Assembly (NCBI RefSeq): GCF_004331485.1
Contig: NZ_SJKD01000001.1
Location: 1,550,001 to 1,614,000 of the forward strand
Length of the DNA stretch: 64,000 bases
Source: Kribbella capetownensis
GTDB taxonomy: Bacteria; Actinomycetota; Actinomycetes; Propionibacteriales; Kribbellaceae
Direction of reading: 5' to 3'
In this document: positions 59,891 through 64,000 of the stretch, piece by piece
Numbering within the stretch: position 1 is the first letter of the stretch
Layout: each line of letters starts with the position of its first letter
Translations under genes and position numbers: made by a program
The notes under the pieces: generated by a model
The model's database searches: none
What the model was told of the DNA's origin: nothing
The model's input: the letters and a program-made list of their open reading frames with translations, nothing else

Positions 59891-59929
59891 TTGACCGGCG
59901 GCTGTGCTCGCCACGTCGGGGATGCTTGC

Positions 59930-60568
59930 TCATGAGGTCAGGTGGGTGATGACGGCTAGCACGCGGCGGTGCGTGGTGGGTGTGTCGGCGATCTGCAGTT
60001 TCTGGAAGATGCTGCGCATGTGCGTCTCGACGGTCCGTTCGGCGACGACCAGTTGGCTTGCGATCGCGCTGTTGGACCGGCCCTCGGCAACCAGCGCAAG
60101 CACCTCGCGTTCTCGCGTCGACAGGGCGGCGAGCGGATCACTCGCACGCGTCGGCGTGATGAGAGCCGCGACGATCGCCGGGTCGAGGGCCGAGCCACCA
60201 CCGGCGACGCGCTGCATGGCATCGAGGAAATCGGCAACGCGCAGAACGCGATCCTTCAGCAGGTAGCCAAAGGCGCCGGTGCCCACCAGCGGCACAACAT
60301 GCCGAGTCTCAATGTGCTGCGACAGCATCAGAATCGGCCGACCCGGCGATTCGGAGCGCAGTACTGCGGCCGCCCGCGCGCCGTCGTCGGTCATGGTCGG
60401 CGGCATCCGTACGTCGATGATCGTCAGGTCCGGATCAAGCGCGCGCACCACCGTCACCAGTTCGTCGGCGCTCTCCGCCGTACCCAAGATCTCGTGGCCG
60501 TTCTCGGTCAGCAGCCGACTCAGACCCTCACGAAACAAGGCGGAATCCTCGCCGATCACGATGCGCAC
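59930..60568 (-). CDS. NarL/LuxR-type response regulator
   Basis: 212 residues. The receiver has the acidic pair in RIVIGEDSALFREGL, phospho-Asp in LTIIDVRMPP and Lys in GYLLKDRVL. The C-terminal helix-turn-helix is LSTREREVLALVAEGRSNSAIASQLVVAERTVETHMRSIFQKL. It overlaps its partner histidine kinase gene by 13 bases and is surely co-transcribed. Both DNA targets and stimulus are unknown; six 30-bp repeats lie just downstream. Confidence 0.94.
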   Translation of the reverse strand: MRIVIGEDSALFREGLSRLLTENGHEILGTAESADELVTVVRALDPDLTIIDVRMPPTMTDDGARAAAVLRSESPGRPILMLSQHIETRHVVPLVGTGAFGYLLKDRVLRVADFLDAMQRVAGGGSALDPAIVAALITPTRASDPLAALSTREREVLALVAEGRSNSAIASQLVVAERTVETHMRSIFQKLQIADTPTTHRRVLAVITHLTS

Positions 60569-62472
60569 GGGATCTCCACCCTGATCGCGGTCCCGGCACC
60601 AGGCGGGCTGTCGACCGTGATCTCTCCGCCCACAGACGCCACCCGGTCCCGCAGTGACATCAACCCGAACCCCTCGACCGCTCCGCCGACCCCGTCGTCT
60701 CGTACGACGGCCCGCAGTACCTGCCCGACGACCCCGACCTCGATCGAGATCCGGGTGGCGCGGGCGTGTTTGAGTGCGTTCGCGATCGCCTCGCCGACGG
60801 TGAAGTAGACCGCGGTCGCGACGCCCTCGCCGACCTCCAACTCGGGTACGACGAGATCGACCGGCAACGTACTGCCCGCGACGAGCCGGCGGAGCGCGAC
60901 CGCGAGTCCGTCGTCGAGGCGGCTCGGACGGACGCCGTGCGCGATTCGGCGCAGCTCCGCGACGGTGTCCTCCACGGTGACCACCAGTTCGTCGATCTCC
61001 TCGTACGCCGGGACGCCCGGCGCAAGCTGATACTGCAGGGACCGCAGCCGCATCCCGATCGCGATCAGCTGCTGCTGGGCACCGTCGTGCAGGTCGCGTT
61101 CGAGCCGGAGGCGTTCGGCGTTGATCTCTTCCATCAGACGGAAGCGGCTGGCGCGGACCTCGGCCAGAGCGTCCTGGAGTTCGAGGCGCAGCCGGCTGAC
61201 CTCGATCGGCAGCCGGGCCTCGACCACGGCTTCGCGTGCGCGCCGGATCCGGCGGGCGGACATCGTACCGAGGACGAGGGCGCCGACCACGGATTCGCCT
61301 GTCTGCAAGGGGATCGCGCCGTCGGGGATGGATACGCCGGCGCCCGGTCGGTGGAGGAGCACGCGCAGCCCGGGGTCGTCGAGGACCTCACGCAGGACGG
61401 ACTCGACCTGCTCGGGTTCGGCCGAACCGTCGCGGACCTGGCGGACGAAGTCGCGGATCCGGGTCAGTGCCACGGTGCGGTCGGGGTCGACCAAGCGCCC
61501 AACGGCACGGTGGATCCACTGGTGCAACGGGAGTAGAACGAGGGCGGTCACGAAGGCGGCGGTGGTGACGCCGACCCGGTCGGGGAAGAAGTTGCCTGCA
61601 GCAAGGATAATCGCGGCGAACACAGCAGCAGACATGATCGCGGTGACGAGCCAGCTAAGGGTGGTGCCGAGCAGGCGGTCGATGTCGAACAGGTCGTGGC
61701 GCAGGATCGCGACGGTGATCGCGGCCGGGACCAGGACCAGCATCGCGATCAGGAAGAACATGTAGGCAATCGAGCCGGGGGCGCCTAGCGCGATCGCGAG
61801 CCAACTCGCAGCCAGGAGAACCGGAACGCTGACAGCCGCGGTCATCAGCCATCGGAGGCGAAGGCGGGTGAGGTCGTCGCCGCGCAGGTAGCGGACGACG
61901 AGGCTGGAGGCGGCGGCGAGGAGTACGCCGACGAAGCCGGCGAAGACGATGATCACCCAGCCGGCCTCGACCGGCCGCGGGAGGTCGAGGCGGGACCTGC
62001 CGGTGGTGTCGTCGAAGGCCGAGACGGTGAGGTTGACGAGGGCGCAGGAGACCGGGATCGCGATCCAGATCAGCCGCCACCGGCGGCCAGGTAGAACGCC
62101 GTCCGGGAAGAGCAGAACAAGCGTGGCGAACCCGAGAAACAACCACGGCCAGGCCCCGGCCGCCACAACCTCCACACCTTGGGCGCCCGGCCAGGCGCCG
62201 GCGGCGTCCGCGGTCGCTCCCCAGTCTTCGAGGAGGAACACGATGGCCGGCAGGGTCGCGGTGAGGCAGAGGGCGGGGCCGATAGGGGTTTGCGGAGCTC
62301 GCGTGGTGACCAGCCAGCCCAGGAGGAGGCAGGGGAGCAGCAGAGCCGTGGTGGTGGGCGCTTCCAACGGACCACCGACGGACCAAGCGCCGTACGCGAG
62401 GACGAAGCGCAGCACGGTGGCCGCGACGAAGGCGACCGTCGCGGTGGTGACCAGGGTGATCGGCCGGGACAC
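60556..62472 (-). CDS. Sensor histidine kinase (HisKA_3/HATPase)
   Basis: About 638 residues from GTG 62472. The N-terminal part has around seven to nine hydrophobic helices (TLVTTATVAFVAATVLRFVLA and others). A linker and GAF-like segment follow. The dimerisation box is RLRLERDLHDGAQQQLIAIGMRLRSL with the phosphorylated His near residue 460. The HATPase domain has ALKHARATRISIEV (N box), VVRDDGVGGAVEGFGLMSLRDRVASVGGEI (G1, F and G2). It should sense a membrane or extracellular signal and phosphorylate the adjacent response regulator. A longer start at 62556 is possible but less hydrophobic. Confidence 0.92.
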   Translation of the reverse strand: MSRPITLVTTATVAFVAATVLRFVLAYGAWSVGGPLEAPTTTALLLPCLLLGWLVTTRAPQTPIGPALCLTATLPAIVFLLEDWGATADAAGAWPGAQGVEVVAAGAWPWLFLGFATLVLLFPDGVLPGRRWRLIWIAIPVSCALVNLTVSAFDDTTGRSRLDLPRPVEAGWVIIVFAGFVGVLLAAASSLVVRYLRGDDLTRLRLRWLMTAAVSVPVLLAASWLAIALGAPGSIAYMFFLIAMLVLVPAAITVAILRHDLFDIDRLLGTTLSWLVTAIMSAAVFAAIILAAGNFFPDRVGVTTAAFVTALVLLPLHQWIHRAVGRLVDPDRTVALTRIRDFVRQVRDGSAEPEQVESVLREVLDDPGLRVLLHRPGAGVSIPDGAIPLQTGESVVGALVLGTMSARRIRRAREAVVEARLPIEVSRLRLELQDALAEVRASRFRLMEEINAERLRLERDLHDGAQQQLIAIGMRLRSLQYQLAPGVPAYEEIDELVVTVEDTVAELRRIAHGVRPSRLDDGLAVALRRLVAGSTLPVDLVVPELEVGEGVATAVYFTVGEAIANALKHARATRISIEVGVVGQVLRAVVRDDGVGGAVEGFGLMSLRDRVASVGGEITVDSPPGAGTAIRVEIPCAS

Positions 62473-62623
62473 ATCCTCATGATGACCGCGACGCGGCGCG
62501 AAAGCACCAGTGCCAGCACGTAGTGGCCAGCGGCGACCAACGTCCGGCGACAGCACGGATGCCGGCCCACCCCGCCGAGCGCGAAGGTGAACGCGTCAAA
62601 CACCAAGCCAGGAGGGGATTCCC

Positions 62624-62935
62624 ATGATTGCCATCGTCACGATCTTGTTCGCGTTCCCACTCGGATTCTTCCTGCGGAACCGGCTCGCCGCGTACGTCGC
62701 CTACATCGCGATCTTCGCGTACTCGTTCACCTACCAGACGCTGTACCTGCTGCGCGCCTGGGTCGGCGACAGTACCCAGGCGTTCCCAGCCGATCCCGAG
62801 ACGCTGCCGCTCGGCTACCTCGCCGTCACCGGCGGGATCTACCTGGTCGGATTCCTGCTCGTCACCAGCGGGCACCACGTCGGCAGCAAGCGGCGGTCGA
62901 GGTCCACAGCCGTCGACCTCGACCCCGCCCACTAG
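62624..62935 (+). CDS. Small membrane protein
   Basis: 103 residues from ATG 62624 with a GGAGGGG site. Three hydrophobic segments: IAIVTILFAFPLGFFL, AYVAYIAIFAYSFTYQTLYLL and LGYLAVTGGIYLVGFLLVTSG, then a basic C-terminal tail (GSKRRSRSTAVD). It has no motif that gives a function. It lies divergently from the histidine kinase gene, so it could be a target of that system. Its stop touches the first 21-base repeat. Confidence 0.7.
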   Translation: MIAIVTILFAFPLGFFLRNRLAAYVAYIAIFAYSFTYQTLYLLRAWVGDSTQAFPADPETLPLGYLAVTGGIYLVGFLLVTSGHHVGSKRRSRSTAVDLDPAH

Positions 62936-62996
62936 ACCTCAGGCAAGCTCGACCAGACCTCAGGCAAGCTCGACCAGACCTCAGGCGAGTTCGAGC
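62934..62996. repeat. 21-bp tandem repeat, three copies, at fbiC 3' end
   Basis: AGACCTCAGGCAAGCTCGACC at 62934-62954 and 62955-62975, and a variant at 62976-62996 that contains the fbiC stop. The unit is 21 bases, a multiple of three, and each copy contains TCA, so each would bring an in-frame TGA on the minus strand. Confidence 0.85.
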
Positions 62997-64000
62997 GAAG
63001 GCCGCTCAGGCACCTGGCCGTACGTCGTCGTACGCTGCCGGGCCGGGCGGCCGGCGGCGGTCGCCATCGCCGTCAGTTCCGCGATCGACTTCCGCGACCC
63101 GTGCTTGGAGCCGGCCATTCGGCTGATGGTCTCCTCCATCAGCGTGCCGCCGATGTCGTTGACGCCACCGTTCAGCACCGCGACGCACCCGTCCACGCCG
63201 AGCTTGACCCACGAGCATTGGATGTTGTCGATCCGGCCGTGCAGCATGATCCGCGACATCGCGTGCACCGCGCGGTTCTCGTCGTACGTCGGACCCGGCC
63301 GGGCCACACCGGCCAGGTAGATCGGCGAGTTCTGGTGGATGAACGGCAGCAGCACGAACTCCGTGAAGCCGCCGGTCTGATCCTGCACAGCGGCGATCGT
63401 GCGCAGGTGCTGGACCCAGTGGTGCGGCGCGTCGACGTGGCCGTACATCATCGTCGAACTCGACGGCAGCCCGACCTTGTGGGCCGTGGTGATGACCTCG
63501 ATCCACGATGCCGTGGGCAACTTTCCCTTGGTGAGGATCCAGCGGACATCGTCGTCCAGGATCTCTGCCGCGGTGCCGGGGATGCTGTCCAGCCCGGCCT
63601 CCTTGACCGAGATCAGGAAGTCCTCGATCGACAAGCCGGTGCGGACCGAGCCGTTCACGATCTCCATCGGCGAGTACGCATGCACGTGCATCTCCGGCAC
63701 CCGGTCCTTCACCGCGCGGACCAGGTCTGCGTACGCCGTACCCGGCAGGTCGGGGTGGATACCGCCCTGCATGCAGACCTCGGTCGCGCCGATCACCCAG
63801 GCTTCCTCCGCGCGCTGGCCGACCTCGTCCATCGACAGCGAGTAGGCGTCCGCGTCGGTGCGCCGCTGGGCGAACGCGCAGAACCGGCAACCGGTGTAGC
63901 AGACGTTGGTGAAGTTGATGTTCCGGTTCACGACGTACGTCACGTCGTCGCCGACCGTTGCCTTGCGCAACTCATCGGCCAGTGATGCCAATGCATCGAG
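62981..64000 (-). CDS. fbiC: FbiC (CofH half), 7,8-didemethyl-8-hydroxy-5-deazariboflavin synthase, partial
   Basis: The frame is open to the right edge, so the N-terminal part, and the CofG half if fused, lies outside. The visible 339 residues show the radical-SAM motif [18 protein letters not shown] (Cys-x3-Cys-x2-Cys), [50 protein letters not shown] and [15 protein letters not shown] [16 protein letters not shown]. This is the CofH domain that joins 5-amino-6-ribitylaminouracil and tyrosine products to make the F420 deazaflavin core. In actinobacteria CofG and CofH are usually fused as FbiC. Its presence supports use of F420 by LLM enzymes in the genome. Confidence 0.93.
   Translation of the reverse strand, partial: LDALASLADELRKATVGDDVTYVVNRNINFTNVCYTGCRFCAFAQRRTDADAYSLSMDEVGQRAEEAWVIGATEVCMQGGIHPDLPGTAYADLVRAVKDRVPEMHVHAYSPMEIVNGSVRTGLSIEDFLISVKEAGLDSIPGTAAEILDDDVRWILTKGKLPTASWIEVITTAHKVGLPSSSTMMYGHVDAPHHWVQHLRTIAAVQDQTGGFTEFVLLPFIHQNSPIYLAGVARPGPTYDENRAVHAMSRIMLHGRIDNIQCSWVKLGVDGCVAVLNGGVNDIGGTLMEETISRMAGSKHGSRKSIAELTAMATAAGRPARQRTTTYGQVPERPSLELA

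Noticed and set aside
1..64000. tRNA, rRNA, integrase, transposase or attachment site
   Set aside because: No tRNA-like cloverleaf, no recognisable mobile-element enzyme and no flanking direct repeats of the required kind were seen.

Overview
The window is high-GC actinobacterial DNA with dense coding, many 1-4 nt start/stop overlaps, GTG starts, F420 biosynthesis (fbiC), a fused LysX and an actinobacterial-type tripeptidyl aminopeptidase. The class III lanthipeptide locus with its own prolyl oligopeptidase closely resembles the flavipeptin type described from Kribbella flavida, so a Kribbella or near relative is the best guess. This rests on gene content, not on a search. I found no tRNA, rRNA, CRISPR array, integrase or intact insertion sequence.

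Layout. 0-9.8 kb: NRAMP-like permease (cut by the left edge) divergent from a FadR-type GntR regulator, an aminopeptidase P-type protein, a secreted tripeptidyl aminopeptidase, a DUF3817 protein, a glycine riboswitch leading into L-serine dehydratase, a Pro/Thr-rich membrane protein, a decayed hydrolase and a lipoprotein. 9.9-16 kb: LysX, DUF998 protein plus hydrolase, ROK regulator. 16.2-23.9 kb: class II lanthipeptide-type region (large LuxR/AAA regulator, a Cys-free 70-aa membrane peptide overlapping lanM, and a divergent luciferase-like oxidoreductase). 23.9-28.4 kb: semialdehyde dehydrogenase, and a coupled trio of ATP-grasp ligase, lipoprotein and APC permease. 28.4-35 kb: sugar-utilisation block (GH2 beta-mannosidase, SGNH esterase, Gfo/Idh dehydrogenase, sugar isomerase, LacI regulator) with two nearly identical LacI-like operators. 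35-41.9 kb: molybdopterin oxidoreductase, small kinase, TetR and its divergent membrane protein, Pr6Pr protein, methyltransferase, LysM/Rpf-like cell-wall hydrolase, DUF5946-like protein.

42-50.7 kb: class III lanthipeptide operon read leftwards: LanKC, a 45-aa precursor at 47954-48091 with two Ser/Thr-x2-Ser/Thr-x3-Cys modules, a prolyl oligopeptidase for leader removal, and two ABC exporters, facing an orphan LuxR response regulator. A hairpin after the precursor gene may set the ratio of precursor to downstream proteins. 51.4-58.2 kb: Nudix-like protein, molybdate operon (HTH-Mop regulator, modA, modB, modC), acyl-CoA oxidase/dehydrogenase and an acidic protein. 58.2-59.9 kb: a gene-free island of tandem and inverted repeats. 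59.9-64 kb: two-component system, small membrane protein, and the CofH half of fbiC running off the right edge.

The least explained items are the LanM locus whose only coupled small protein has no cysteine, a pair of related long palindromes at 40.3 and 59.65 kb, the repeat island, and the permease-lipoprotein-ligase trio in a lineage that normally lacks glutathione.
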